The notes: a model not told the origin generated them from the letters alone. DNA of 64,000 nucleotides from Iris pallida (GCA_029216955.1 JANAVB010023996.1:18988742-19052741), one strand, 5' to 3'. Counted from the stretch's first letter, positions 37,640 to 50,640 are shown. Made by a program: numbers and translations.

Positions 37640-38580
37640 GTTTTGTCGAAGTCATAAGAGCAATTAATTACTGCTATTTTAATGGATGAGTCAGTCATCC
37701 TCTTCTTTAATTACCGTCATCATTTAGAGAATTTAAGAAGTTTGTAGCCTAGGATTCAGTCAAATGAACCTATTAAATGAGATTTATTGTGCTGAGTCCT
37801 AGGTTAACCCCATTAATTTGGGAGTCTTTGACTGACGGCCATGTGGCATATGGGTTGGACCGCACATAGCCTATATAAAGGGAAGCATTTCTGAGGAGTT
37901 ACATCAACTATCTCTTAGCATTCCCACCTTCATGCTCGATCCTGACTTGGCTTCGAACGGCCGTTGGCCTTGCACAAGTCGCATGTTGGTTGTGGATCTC
38001 TTCGTTCAAAGAAGCTATGTCCTTGTAGAAGAACTGCTACTGGATCTTGAGATGCACTTGAGTATCTGGCATAAGGAGTTCGAACCTGATCAACATCTTG
38101 GACGTCTTCGAGGTCCAAGCTATCAGGTTTGGATTTATTGCCAAGCCGAAGCGCCACAGGTTGTGCTTTGCCCAGCTCAAGAGGGGCAGTAGTGTGGCGA
38201 GCAGGAGCTACATTCTTGCTCGGGCCTATAACTTCGTCATTAGCCATATTGCAGTTCTTCCGCGTCTGGCTAGGAAGTGGTCTACTCTGACGAGAAAGTG
38301 ATTCGCTCTGAAGAGCTCTGTGTCTGGAAGGCTGTGCACTTTCTGAAGATTGCCCACTTGTAGACTTTAGGTATTTTAGTCTTTATATGTAATCATGAAG
38401 AATCTATATTAGATCTTTGTAGATATGATTTTAATTAAGAATTTTTGTGCACCATCTTTGTACGTCTGTTGTGACGTTCGTTTGCTGTCTGCGCTTTTGG
38501 ATACCTGTGCTTTTGTGAGGTTGTACGCAGTAAATTTTTATTGCCTGCACTTCTGTCATGGCTGCACTTTTTTCATGCTT
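37640..38580 (+). repeat. Probable 5' LTR/leader of Tat element Y
   Basis: Plus-strand sequence upstream of the Y pol gene. It includes a CCATGTGGCA motif (37842) and a TATA box (37872-37879) and is AT-rich after 38380 (TTTATATGTAATCATG, AATTTTTATTGCC). No second LTR copy is visible downstream, so the limits are uncertain. ORFs across 37930-38300 on both strands show no recognisable domain. Confidence 0.45.
37872..37879 (+). promoter_or_regulatory. TATA box upstream of Tat element Y
   Basis: GCCTATATAAAGGGAAG on the plus strand, pointing towards the Y coding region. It is back to back with the X promoter 1.1 kb away. Confidence 0.55.
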
Positions 38581-38589
38581 CTACAACAG

Positions 38590-39569
38590 TCAGCAATCTC
38601 GTGAACTGATGTTGAAGATGCATATGACTTTCAGAAAGCACAAGGTTTGAACGTTGGAAAAGGTTCTCCAGTACCTTTATCTCAGCAAATACAAGACAAC
38701 ATATCTCGTGCTAGTCTGAGATTTGGGATAAATCACATGTTACCTCATGAAAGAAAGAAATCTTCCAAAGGCAAGGCACAAGTGAAGGCCTGTAACATCG
38801 TTTCTCTCTCACCTACTTTAAAAGAAGAAGTCTTGGCCGGTACTAGGTCTGGAAGACTATCTTAGAGACTACCCAGAAGGTCAGGAGAACGAAGTTGTTA
38901 CTCCTCATCCAGATCATAATTCTCTTCCAGTATCAACACCACCAGTTGATTCGGGCCCTTCCAAGCCAACAGCAGTTGATAAGGGCACACAACAGGTTCG
39001 CTTCGACAAGAACTTGAAAAAAAACTCTACTATAAGGTCTTGAAAAACCGTATAACATTAACATATTGGCTCAACTAGCCAACACTTCAGCAAGATTATC
39101 AAACTTCGAACTCCATTGTCTCTCGAAGGAAACTCGAGAAACGTTAAGCGCCTTGATGCAAGTCGACATGTGTCTTGCACATCTTACGAAGTAAGATGAA
39201 GAGCCTATGGCATTCACTCAATGTCATATTGTGATGAAAATAATTACAAACATCACCTTTACCCAGGATGATATGCTGCTGAAAGACAATCGTCACGACC
39301 GACCTATTTACTTTACTGGGTATGTCGACGCAATGAAGGTAGATTGCATTCTTATTGATCCCAGATCGGCAATTATCATAATCCCAAAAACTCTGCTAGA
39401 TTCATTGAAGATTCTAGTCCATAGTCTCTCAGCGATGGTTACAACTATTCTAGGGTTCAATTCTGGGAAGAGTAAACCACTGATTCGCTTAAGAGTCCAA
39501 ATAGACGATCTTCGGATGAAAGTCACCTGCTATGTAATTTCTGTCACGTTTCCTATAAAATATTATTAG
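38590..39569 (+). pseudogene. Tat-type gypsy gag C-terminus and protease, element Y
   Basis: The gag core is missing. The readable part begins with a basic linker (38647-38865, HERKKSSKGKAQVKA), then LAQLANTSARLSNFEL and CLSKETRETL (39050-39150), equal to the LQQLANTPSRL junction in element X. The protease frame 39207-39569 has TFTQDDMLLKDNRHDRPIYF, GYVDAMKVDCILIDPRSAI. The family-typical active site is D-P-G-S; here it is D-P-R-S, so Gly is lost but Asp kept. The frame ends early (SVTFPIKYY, stop). A TAA in LTK* at about 39193 separates the gag tail from the protease. Confidence 0.8.
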
Positions 39570-39598
39570 TGAGGCCGTGGTAGCATGAGCATAATATT

Positions 39599-40740
39599 GT
39601 GCTATCCACTCTCCACCAGTGCTTTAAGTACGTGGACGACAAAAGAGAGATCAAGAAAGAAGTTGCTGACCTTAATCATTTTCGAGGCATCGAAGCCTAT
39701 TATACAGATTCCAGGATGTACAAAGAAAAATACATGAAGGTCGTATTACCTATGGACAAGGAGGAAGACCAAAACGACAACCCAGACAAGGTCTTGGTAA
39801 TTCTAGTCAAAGGGCGTACTTCTCGTCCTTTATCTTCTCAAATGTTGACTATCAATCTCAACCCTTCTACTGAAAAAATAGAGCAAAGGAAGCTCATCTC
39901 TTTTGAGCCTCTTGTTACCGACCTTCGACGTAAGAAGCCTACTACTTCTCTTTCTCCTCCTCTTGTTATCGACTTGGTGCTATCTTGAGCCAAGGTCAGA
40001 AATGTTGTTGTAACTGTTGAAGCAGAGAAAAGTATCAATAAAGTAGTGACTCCTTCACAGTATATAGATGTCAATTTTTACGCACAACGTTACTTATAAA
40101 TTTTAAATAATTTTGAACCTCTTACCTTGGGAGCAATTCAACCCTTCCAGGATGAGATAGCATTTGAACATGTACAAAACCCGTTCTTTGTAGTTTCTCC
40201 TTGGAACAATGATGAACATACGATTCTCTTTGATAGAGAACTTAATCAAAGAGTTATACTCGACAATGAATCTGACAATGATGATTGTGGAATAATGCAA
40301 ATACATCGTTATAGCCAACAATCCAAGAATATTATTCAAAAAATGGGTTACAATTTCAAGTCTGGACTTAATGGAAGTTAAGGTAGACGAACTCCTATTC
40401 GACGACCTGCTCCAAAAGAAAGGTCATCATAGTATTATAATTAAACTAAACATAGGATAGGCTACACTACACCGATCATAACCCTAGACAGATCTGAGTC
40501 AGATGAAGAGATACGGTCTCACTCTTTTGATTCCTCCTCATGGGATTCAGACACCCACTTAGGGGATGTCCATCGACTGACTCTGTCCGTCAATATAGTG
40601 ACAACTAAATTTTTAGAAGACGATGATGACTTTATCGAGACTTATGAGAACGAGCCTTGGGCACAAAGAATGGATACTCAATTGGAACATTGCTTCGAAC
40701 AACGTGAACCACCTATTAAGGATGAATTAATCCAGATCAA
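39599..40740 (+). pseudogene. Tat pol linker between protease and RT, with G-patch-like part
   Basis: 39599-39988 continues the protease tail (LHQCFKYVDDKREIKKEVADL, TSRPLSSQML) and ends at a stop after LVIDLVLS. 40127-40381 has AIQPFQDEIAFEHV and a G-patch-like end (MGYNFKSGLNGS, then RRTPIRRPAPKE after a stop). An acidic stretch leads to GDELIQINVGD near 40750, the usual entry to Tat RT. Several in-frame stops. Confidence 0.65.
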
Positions 40741-40744
40741 TGTA

Positions 40745-41740
40745 GGAGATTAAACTTCTTTAAGGCCAATCTTCATCAGTAAATGTCTTACTGAGGTAGA
40801 TAAACAAGAACTGATCCAACACATTAATGAGTACATTAACGTGTTCGCCTGGAGCTATAAAGATATGCTGGGACTAGATCCTAAGATCGCTACTCATAAG
40901 CTCAATATTATGCCAAATGCTAAGCCGGTTAAACAACAATAGTGACTGTTTGGACTTGATATGATGGACTCTATAGAAGCTGAAGTCAAAAAGCTCATCG
41001 CCTGCAACTTCATTAGGGAGGAACAACATCCCGACTCGGTGGCTAATGTCATCCTGGTTATGAAGAAAATAGAAAAAGTTTGAGTCTGGATCGACTTCAG
41101 AGACCTCAACGCAGCTTGTCCCAAAGACGAGTTTCCTCTCTCAGTCACCGATGTCATGATCGAAAATACCTGTGGATTCGAACGAATGTCTTTTATGGAC
41201 AGATTCTCTAGTTATAATCAGATCAAGATGAATCCTGAAGACGAAAAGCATACGTCCTTTCGTACTCCTTTTGGAGTCTACTGCTGTATAGTCATGTCAT
41301 TCGATCTCAAGAATCCTAGTGCTACCTATCAGCGGGCCATGAGTACTATCTTCTGTAAACATTTACAAAAAATAGTCGAATGTTATGTCGACGATATTAC
41401 TGTCAAGAGTCGTTTGAAGGAAGATCACATCCAAGATCTGAAAACTATCTTTGACCAAATACATCAACATCCGCTCAAGATGAATCCTACTAAGTCATTC
41501 ATGGGTATTTCTAGTGGCAAATTTCTCAGATTCATTATTAACTCTAAGGGTATATACGTTGACCCCGATAAAGTTAAAGCCATTCAAGAGATGCGTCCTC
41601 TACACAACTTAAAAGTGCTACGTGGATTCCAAGAACGACTTACCTATATCAAGAGAATCATCTTAAATATCTCTAGACGTTGTAGATCGTTTAATCAATT
41701 AATGAAGAAAGGTGTATCTTTTGTTTGAACTGATGAATGT
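40745..41740 (+). pseudogene. Tat-type gypsy reverse transcriptase, element Y
   Basis: RT blocks in order: LINEYINVFAWSYKDMLGLDP (40820-40880, start of the domain), KPVKQQ followed by TAG (40940-40942), AEVKKLIACNFIREEQHPD, VWIDFRDLNAACPKDEFPLS (41085-41150, preceded by a TGA), FMDRFSSYNQIKM, TSFRTPFGVYCC, the catalytic YVDD (41384-41395), KCSFG-equivalent region FMGISSGKFLRFIIN, and the connection PHNLKVLRGFQERL. From 41156 to 41728 the frame is open for 190 codons. Two nonsense codons upstream make it inactive. Confidence 0.92.
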
Positions 41741-42120
41741 CAAAAGGCATTTGAGGACATTAAGAGGTATTTGATGAACCCACCAGTCCTAGTTCCTCTA
41801 ATCACAGGAATACTTTTTTTGATATACGTTCGAGCAATTGATCATTCTCTTGGTGCCCTCCTAGCCCAAAAGAACAATGAAGGCCATGAACAGGCAATTT
41901 ACTACCACAGCTGCATAATGATCGGTGTTGAACACCAATATAGTCCAGTAGAAAAAGAATGCTTAGCCTTGATGTTTTTTGTCTAGAAGACACGTCATTA
42001 CATCACATGCAAAACCATCCATGTTATCTCCAGAGTCAATCCTCAACAAGTCCTGATAAAAAAAGCCTAGTACACTTAATTCTAGACTTGCGACCTCGGC
42101 GATGCTATTAGAGTAGTATG
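41741..42120 (+). pseudogene. First RNase H domain (retroviral type), element Y
   Basis: The frame from 41741 (ECQKAFEDIKRYLMNPPVL, with LIYVRAIDHSLGALLAQKN and YYHSCIMIGVEHQYSPVEKECLAL) matches the RNase H that follows RT in Ty3/gypsy pol. A TAG follows FFV at 41984-41986. The tail (TRHYITCKTIHVISRVNP) is readable but interrupted. Confidence 0.85.
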
Positions 42121-42254
42121 ATATGCTCTCTGTCTCGCAGAAGTCTATTGACGGTCAAGCCCTAGCTGACTTCTTGGCTGCTCATCCAATTCCTAAAACT
42201 TTAAAACTCTATGGCGAGATTTCTGACAAAACTTTAGAGTCTAACACGACTTCA

Positions 42255-42660
42255 TAAGGAGTATTCGCTTGACATCTATTCTTTGATGGTGCATCTAGAA
42301 TCGGACCTAACAGTATCATCATCGATGGAGTAGGAATTGTCCTTGTATTCAGAGAAAGGCTAGTAATTCAGAGAGCCTATTCTCTAGACAAGCGATGTTC
42401 TAACAATATTGTCGAATACAACGCTTTGCTCATATGTCTCAAGTTAGCTAAACAGCTGGATATCGATTGTCTTAATGTATACGGAGACTCTAAACTGATT
42501 GTCAATCAGGTTAGAGGTACGTATGAGGTCCTCATCCCCTACCAAGAAGCAACAGTTAAAATTGCTATATCATTCAAAGGTTTTTTATTGAACATGTATG
42601 CCGAACGAGCAATACGAAAGCTGATGCACTCGTTAATCGAGCAGTAGTACTAGTTGTTCC
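42255..42660 (+). pseudogene. Second, archaeal-type RNase H domain, element Y
   Basis: Reads LFFDGASRIGPN (first acidic residue), then VGIVLVFRERL, NIVEYNALLICLKLAKQL (Glu) and NVYGDSKLIVNQVRGTYE (second Asp). This is an aRH-type ribonuclease H. Dual RNase H domains are a known hallmark of the Tat/Ogre lineage of Ty3/gypsy. The end of the domain is frameshifted (RKLMHSLIEQ instead of an ADAL-like end). Confidence 0.88.
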
Positions 42661-42899
42661 TTTGAAAGGACGATAATTAATCATCATCGCTAATAAAAAA
42701 TTATTCTGCGTCGAGAATAATTTGAATATTGAATTCAGAAGTATGGTCAAAATTTGTACTACTAGTAAAGATTGGAGGACCCCCTTCATCGACTTCGCTG
42801 TACATGACGTCTCATCAGAAGGCCCTAAAGAAGTAATGACAATTCGTCGTCGGTCACTCCGATTCTATTATAATCACTCGTCCAAGATACTCTATCGTC

Positions 42900-44026
42900 G
42901 ATCTTTTGACGGTATGCTCCTGCACTAGCTTGCGGGTGATGAGGCAAAATGGATACTACGTAAAGCTCATGATGGTGTCTGCGATGCACATCAACCTGGT
43001 TCTAAGCTATAGGACGTATTAGACGCATGAGATACTATTGGCCCACTACAGTAGTAGATGCAATTATGTATGCAAGGAAATGCAAAGCATGTCAAATCCA
43101 TGCAGATTTTATCCACCACCCGTCAGAAATCTTACATCCAACTATAGCATCTTGGTCCTTTGAAGCTTGGGACATGGATGTTATTGGACCTATTAACCCA
43201 CAATTATCTCGAGGACATCAATTCATTATGGCTATAACCGATTATTTCTCAAAATGGGTAGAAGTTATTCCCCTTGCTAAAGTCAAGACAAGCAATTTCA
43301 TCAGCATCATCAAGCATCACATGATTTATCGATTCAGCATTTCTCGAAGAATCATTCATGACAAAGGACCTCAATTCATAAGTAAAGTATTTACTCGACT
43401 CTGTAATGACACTCGAATCAACAATATTGCTTCTACAGCTTATAATCCTACAGCCAACGGTTTAGCCGAAGCATTCACTAAGACAATCATCAAGCTTCTC
43501 AAAAAGTTTATTTCTGCTAATAAACGCAATTGGAACGAAAAGCTTAGAGAATGCCTATAGGAATATCGTACTATCGGACGCAAACCAATTGGTTATATAC
43601 CTCTCTCTAGTGTAAGGATGTGAAATGATCTTACATTTGGAGATTCAAATTACATATCTGAGAATAGCTATCGCCAACGAACTAATAGTGGAAAATAATG
43701 ACCGCCTTCGACTTCAAGAGCTTGAAGCACTCGATGAGAAATAGTTGTTAGCTGAACAGCGTAATGAGTTATATCAAGCCCGTATCTCGAAAGACTTCAA
43801 CCGTAAAGTCAAACTACAAGTCTCTCAAAAAGGTGAACTAGTCCTTACCGTCAGATGTCTTATGACTATGATGCACATGAGCAAAGGCAGGTTCGAGCCA
43901 AAGTAGGAAGGTCCCTGCATCATAAGAAATGTCTTCTCTAACGGAGCTTACCAATTGACCGGATGGATGGTCGAATATCTATGTTGCCTATTAACGGCAA
44001 ATTTCTAAAGAAATACCATGTTTGAA
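42900..44026 (+). pseudogene. Tat-type integrase, element Y
   Basis: The zinc-binding HHCC region is split by a TAG near 42927 and frameshifts, but AHDGVCDAHQPG and YYWPTTVVDAIMYARKCKACQ are readable. The core frame 43027-43560 is open for 177 codons. It holds the DDE triad: Asp in AWDMDVIGP, Asp in IIHDKGPQFIS, Glu in NGLAEAFTKT. The C-terminal part (43640-44026) reads LRIAIANELIVENNDRLRLQ, QKGELVLTVRC, GRFEPK and SNGAYQLTG with further stops. It lacks a chromodomain, as expected for Tat. Confidence 0.9.
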
Positions 44027-44034
44027 AGCCTATA

Positions 44035-44660
44035 TTATTTTTCTAGCAAAATATTGTACATACACAATCTTCAAATTATTATATTTTATTCATTCTTTGG
44101 TGAATAAACCCATAAATAATAAGTCCTCAAAATTCTCCAATGGAATCTCATTCAGATCCTATGGTACATCCTCAAAAGATTAACCCATAACTTCCACCAA
44201 AACATATCATCACAACATCATCTTTTGAAACCAAGTTGCTTTAAAATATATCTTATTCTTGAGCCCAAGTTGGTTTAAGAATAATTAACAGATATAAGAG
44301 TTCACATCCATATTACCTCTGAATTCTATTGTTGGTATCAACGACTTGTCACGTCCACACTACCTCTGATAATGTCGTCCCAAAGATAACATCACATCAA
44401 GTTATATTTTATTATGTTCATATTACCTCTAACAGATGTAATAAATGATAACATTTTCAAGAAATACGTTACGTCTAGGACCTCTGAATGTATTTCTACA
44501 TTTTTATCTATTGCTTGTGTCTCAAACAGATACAAAATAAGTAATAGAGCCGCAAAATCACCAGTTTTTATTTCATGTCCAAATCTTAAGAACATAAACT
44601 GTTACATTTCTTAAAAATGTGACAAAAACCATTCAAAAAGATTATTACATTTATTTTGTC
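44035..44660. other. Untranslated spacer between Y pol and antisense ORF
   Basis: About 620 bp of AT-rich sequence. Two small overlapping ORFs (44392-44614) have no recognisable content. In Tat elements this is the region between pol and the antisense extra ORF. I see no tandem repeat or LTR end here. Confidence 0.5.
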
Positions 44661-44671
44661 CCTTGAAAGAC

Positions 44672-46766
44672 TCATTGGGGAGGTGGAGTGCTGAGGTCAA
44701 AAATTGTCTTCTTTAAAGCTCCAGCACATTCCATTCTTGTGGCAAGAACTCTTTCCCTGGCCAGGTTCCTCCTGAACTCTAGAGTTAATGGCTGCATCAA
44801 TATGATATGACATTCCACTTTCGTATTTCGGCCTATGGTAAGCTTGTTTTTCTGTCTATTCAAGTCATCCATATGGCTTGAGGCAAGTTGAGGTAGTTCT
44901 ATAACCACTTCTTGGCATTTTCTAGCTGATGTGACTGATGTACGGCCTCGGGCCAATTTAGCCTCCAGTTCTTGGATGCGAGCCAGACCTTCGGACACCT
45001 CTTTGTCACTACATGCTTTCTCGACCTTATAAAGTTTAGAAGAGACAGCTTCAATTATAACGGACTATTTCTCCAGATTGTACAGCAAATGCTGCTAGTG
45101 TCGTCAAGCACGGTTCGTCGCTCGTCATGTTCTCAGGCTATGGCTTCGCATTTGGCATCCATCTGCCAGTTGACATTGCACTTGACCAAGTCCTAATAAG
45201 ACTGGATAGGCTCTTTTAACTCTGATAGGATTTGGTCTAAGGCATTCGCTCTCTTATTGTCTCCAAAATTGTGTATGGATTCAATTGGATAAAGAGAATA
45301 CCTCCTTATAAAATTGTACTGATAATTGTTCTCTATAGCTAATCGAATCAAGGATCGCAAAGAGGTGAAGAAGGTAGCCGTATAAGTACGGATAAGGCTA
45401 CCCATCACCGCCTGCACACTAGGGGTCGCTGCTGCGTCTGAAACTTCTCTTTCTACAGAGGCTGGAGGAATATTGGTAACTGGGGCAGCATCAGCACTTA
45501 GAGATTTTAGTACAGGCGTTCCTGATAAACTCCCTTCTATGGCATGTAATGCGAAGTTTCCAGCATCCAAGGGAGCTGGAGTTGAAATAAAGCTGAATGC
45601 AGTAAAAGCTATTAGGACTTCAGCAAGTGTCCCTACATGACTTTCTGCAATTCAAATCAAAATCGATATATCACATATCATTGGATAAAAGCAATGGTAA
45701 ATAAAATTAGAAATTTACCCTGGCCCATTAGAATATAAGGGCTATTGACAGACTGAGTATCTCTTTCTGTATAGAGCCTTTCCAATACAGGAGCAGATAT
45801 TGCTCCACCAGCTTGACTACTACCCGCCTCTGAGCCTCCAGATATAAAATGCTTGATCCCAACTTTGAATCAGCATGGCTGCCTCTAGCCCCTAATTCTG
45901 CCTGATCGTTTTTGGTCCCCGATAGAGTGAGGGTATTTTCAACCTCAGATGCAGCTTGTTCTTTTTGGGCTTCTAATTTTGCCTGCTTCTCTTCAAAAAT
46001 ATATTCAATGGGGTTTTTAGTCCCTCCAAGATCAGTATCACGGTGTTCATTACCCTTGGGGCCTTCGAGACTTTCAGCAGGGCTCTTATCGCCCTCATCT
46101 TTATTATATGGGCTTCAATCATCCTCAATATCTACATCAGAGTTCTCATCTCCAAGGGCCTCGTTGAGACTAATTATCTCCACCAAAGCTCTGGTCGCCT
46201 TCATCTTCAACAGGGTGCTCATCATCCTCAGTTATAAGTTGGCCATCTTTGGCAACCAAATCTTGACCCTCCTGGGTCGCAAACTGATCCTGGCTCGATT
46301 CAGCATTCTCGAAATCTAGGACAGTGTCAGCAATGTCCTCATAAGTCTGCTCATCTTTATAGTCCTGCAGCGCCTCTAGGGTAGCTTGCTTAAAATAGTG
46401 GCTTTAGTAGTTTAGGTCATAGAAGGAGCTGGAACCTCCGAAGCAACTTCCTTTCCATCTCGACTCCAAACACTTCTAAATAGAATTAATGCTTCCCTAG
46501 GAGCAGTGGCTCTCGAAGCATCATCTGAGCTGGCGGCGACATCAGACCAGATAAAATAAATATTGTGAGTGCCTTAGCAGAAAGGGGAACATCGGTCTCA
46601 GCAGTCACCAGTTCTGAAACAATAACCCTAGGGACATAACAGAAGCGGTCGGTATAGATGCGCTAGCATGTGGATGTTCTGGAGATAAAGAAATCTTAAT
46701 ACAAATGGCCAAGAGGTTAACATCTAATAACTCTTATCGGACTAAGAGGTTAAGGGTATCACCTTT
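44672..46766 (-). pseudogene. Antisense PMD ORF of Tat element Y, C-terminal half
   Basis: Minus-strand frames opposite to pol. From 46300 down: an acidic Glu/Asp-rich region (LGDENSDVDIEDD, EGDKSPAESLEGPKGNEH at 46040-46200), EKQAKLEAQKEQAAS, then 45193-45570 (VQAVMGSLIRTYTATFFTSL, NKRANALDQILSELKEP). The last part is a coiled coil at 44672-44998 (GLARIQELEAKLARGR, LNRQKNKLTIGRN, FRRNLARERVLATRM), ending in a stop at 44672. The low-complexity acidic middle and coiled-coil tail follow the mobile-domain part at 53256-54807; the two are separated by the solo LTR. Frameshifts present. Confidence 0.6.
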
Positions 46767-47397
46767 TGTAATGACCATAGTTCGTATTACGTATTTTGGA
46801 ATACGTGTACGTATCTTGACTCGTATTACATGTTTCCTTGTATGGTATATTTGGGCATTTCATTGCTTGGTTTATCTTGGTTTGGCTCGGCTCGGCTTGG
46901 TTTGCTTTTGAGTTTATCCTGAACCAAAGGAAAACCCCCTACCTACCACCATCACCATTTGTTAACCCATCCTTTTTTCTCTCTCCTCATTACTTCTCAT
47001 TTACTCTTCTTCTTCCTCACCATTTACTCTTCACCTACCTGAGAGAGAGGGAGAGCTTATGCAAGTGCATCTTGCTTCATGGAGGAACTCAACTTTTGTT
47101 GTTCCATTCTCTTCCTTATAACATCCTGAGACACTTTAGTACTTAGCATTTTTAATTTCCATGGCTAAATTTATGTAGATCTAAGTTTATTTCATTTTTG
47201 GATTTCTTGGGTTTTGATCTATTTAACCTTGTAATTTTCAAGTTTTGATGGTTCCATGTTGTAGGAAATTTTATTCTGCCCCTTTTTGACCTATGGAAGT
47301 TCAGATTCTGACCTCGGATGAAGGATTTATGGAGCTTGGAAGCATGGCCTTCATGGTTCTTCTTATCGAAAATTTGGAGAAGAAGAACAGTGCTTGA

Positions 47398-47893
47398 CCG
47401 CATGGATTTTTCATGCGGCAAGTTTCTTTCTTCAGCCACAGGAACTTCCCCAGCCGCATAAATCTTCCAGCCGCAGGAACCAATTTCTCAGCCGCATGAA
47501 CTTTTTATTCCGACCACATGATCTTTTTCCTGAGCCGCATGAGACTCAGATCTTGAGCCGCATGCGCCCCAATTAATTGGCTGCATGAGCTCTGATTCCT
47601 ATGCCGCATAAGACCCATGTCTCCGAGCCGCATGAGACCCATTTCCCTCATGGCCGCATAAAGACCCCTTCCTTCCAGCCGCATGGCATTGTTTGGTTCC
47701 TGGCCGTATGAACTCTGATTGGTTCTTGGCCGCATGAGCTCTGATTCCTATGTCGCATGATCCCAATCTCCCCGAGCCGCATATGCCCTTAAAACCTGAC
47801 CGCATGAACCCGAGCCGCATGAGCCTGCTGATTTGGCCGCATGAGCCCAATTACCCTCTGGCCGCATGAACTCATTTTCCTGAGCTGCATGAC
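47398..47893. repeat. Minisatellite of GCCGCATGA-type units in family-B LTR
   Basis: About 20 copies of (A/G)GCCGCATGA(G/A)C-like motifs spaced 20-30 bp, alternating with pyrimidine-rich spacers such as TCTGATTCC. Best copies are at about 47491, 47534, 47626, 47729, 47813, 47834 and 47862. It sits immediately after GAACAGTGC, where the other family-B LTR has a different array. Spacers vary in length and are related to each other, and no cas-like gene exists, so it is not a CRISPR array. Confidence 0.9.
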
Positions 47894-50073
47894 TCCTCCC
47901 CTAGCCTTGCCCCTTTACTATTTTAATTGTTATACGTATTATGATCCTCTGTGTAAATTGGGTCCCTTGATAGAATGCTTGTACTATGTTATCTTGTACA
48001 TGTACCATGAACACGACAGTGACCCGTAGTGGAACATTTTTGACAAGTAACATTACATGATAGTGGTCCGCTGTCACGACCCGCTACCCAAATTGTTGGG
48101 CCAGGCCGAGTCATGCCCAGCCTACGTTTGAGATAAAACATAGTAAGCTGTTCTAAAGACCACAGGATAAGACTAAAATGTGCTAACAGTTCTATAAGTG
48201 AATAAAAGTCATAAATGCTCCAAACACAAAAGTCGTATCATATAGTAAAATGTCCAAAGTACAAGTCTGAAATGTAAAACTGGATACATGTCCAGTTACA
48301 AAATATGTAGCCTAATACATGACTACTCTCAATAGTCTAAAGCAAAAAAGATAACTAGGCGAGGTTCCCCGCAGGAACATCCTCGTAAAGCAAAGTCGGG
48401 TCCTCGGCAGTAACTCCATAATATGTGTCGCAGAGTAACTCCTCCTCAGTAAGGACACCTACAACGTTATCCTGTCAGGACGGGAGCAAGTACTGAATCT
48501 AGCAAACTAGCATATGAAACATAGAAATTAACATAAGAGGAAATAACTGGAAATATGGCATCACACAATCTATCATGGCAAGGACACATATGTCATAGAG
48601 ACAGATGTATATGTAATGTTTAAAACTGTAGCAGGTACGTGATCGTCAATAGGTGTAAAATGTACTGTGGTACAAGTATATAAAATGTACTTTCGTACAA
48701 GTAAAACAAGCGATAGAGGTACATACGTACAAATACAGCTGGTGTTCCTACGACAAGGTATACATATGAAATGTCAACCTTGCTCGGTATGTACGTACAA
48801 GTAAGGGGGCATGATCACGTACACTACTATCAGTTTCCCCATAACCCATATTCTAATCATGTGAGAGATACATAAAGACTGTTCTAAGCATGGTAGTAAT
48901 GGAAAGTACAACATGTGATATTTTAACTTGCTACCCCAAGGATCAGCATTTATCATGGTTGGATTAGCAATTCGTTTGTGTAACAGTATATAAAGTTTGT
49001 AGAAAGTACTTGCCTCTAGCAAAGCAAAGCAAAACAAGCTGCGATAAAAGTGCTATGGATGTTCGGTAACTCGTCACTGTAGAAATAAATGCAATAACTT
49101 AGTTTTTACACTAAGCTAAAACGCTAAGACACTAATTGGTGCAATACGACTTGTGACTGGGCACCTAGCCAAAATGATGATTTTAGCATAGGAGACCAAT
49201 GTGGGGTGACAAACTACTATAACTAACTTTCTAGGGTCTTTACACTAGTGAGGGGTGGGGTTCAATACGACTAAAACTCAAAATAGCACAAAAAGTTACA
49301 AGTCGTAAATAATCAATAAATAAATCAATGATCATTGTGTTCTAGCTATTTTTGAGGTAGACAAAAAGCTTAATTTTACTTAAAATAAAGTACCAAAAAG
49401 ATCCTTGTTAATTACAGAAATTTATTATAATTTTTCTGAAATTTATTAACCAGTACAAGTATTTTATAAAAATCAATTTTCCTAAGTATACAGAAAATGA
49501 GTTTTGGTTTCATATGCCAAATTAGTGGCAAAACAGTAATTTAAATACTATAAAAATTATACTAAATTAGCTAACTTAACATAGTATCTAAATACTATTT
49601 TTCTAGAATTTTAATAGTACTTTATGTATTTTTTAGAAATCCAAAAACAGCATTGCACACAATTAAAATTAAATAATTAATTATCTGCGTATTTTGTCCA
49701 TGTATATAATTTGAACCAAAGTTTAAATACAGGACCCAAGGCCATGAATCAAGTCCAATATGACTTGTACAGGCCTTGAATGTGTGAAAACATATTTGGG
49801 CCCAAAAACCCATGCTAGGCATGGACACCAAATGGTTGCAGTAATTTAAATATTCTAAAATACAATTTGGTAAAAGTGCAAAAATAAATATTAATATTTT
49901 AATAAGGTAAAACTACAAATAATAGTTATAAAAATATGATAAGTATATTTACATAGAAAAATGACTTACACTAAGTATAGTGAAATACATATATAAAGGG
50001 TATACATATATCATAATATATATATACATAAATATATGGATAATTACATAATGGATATATATATGTTAAAAAT

Positions 50074-50640
<567 letters not shown>

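Noticed and set aside
37930..38301. ORFs of 67-105 codons on both strands
   Set aside because: No domain, mutually overlapping, inside the probable LTR/leader of Tat element Y.
45912..46319. Plus-strand ORF of 135 codons
   Set aside because: Shadow of the minus-strand antisense PMD ORF, whose acidic and coiled-coil composition is the more protein-like reading.
47398..47893. CRISPR-like repeat-spacer pattern
   Set aside because: Units are short, imperfect and unevenly spaced, spacers are related to each other, and the setting is a plant LTR. It is a minisatellite.
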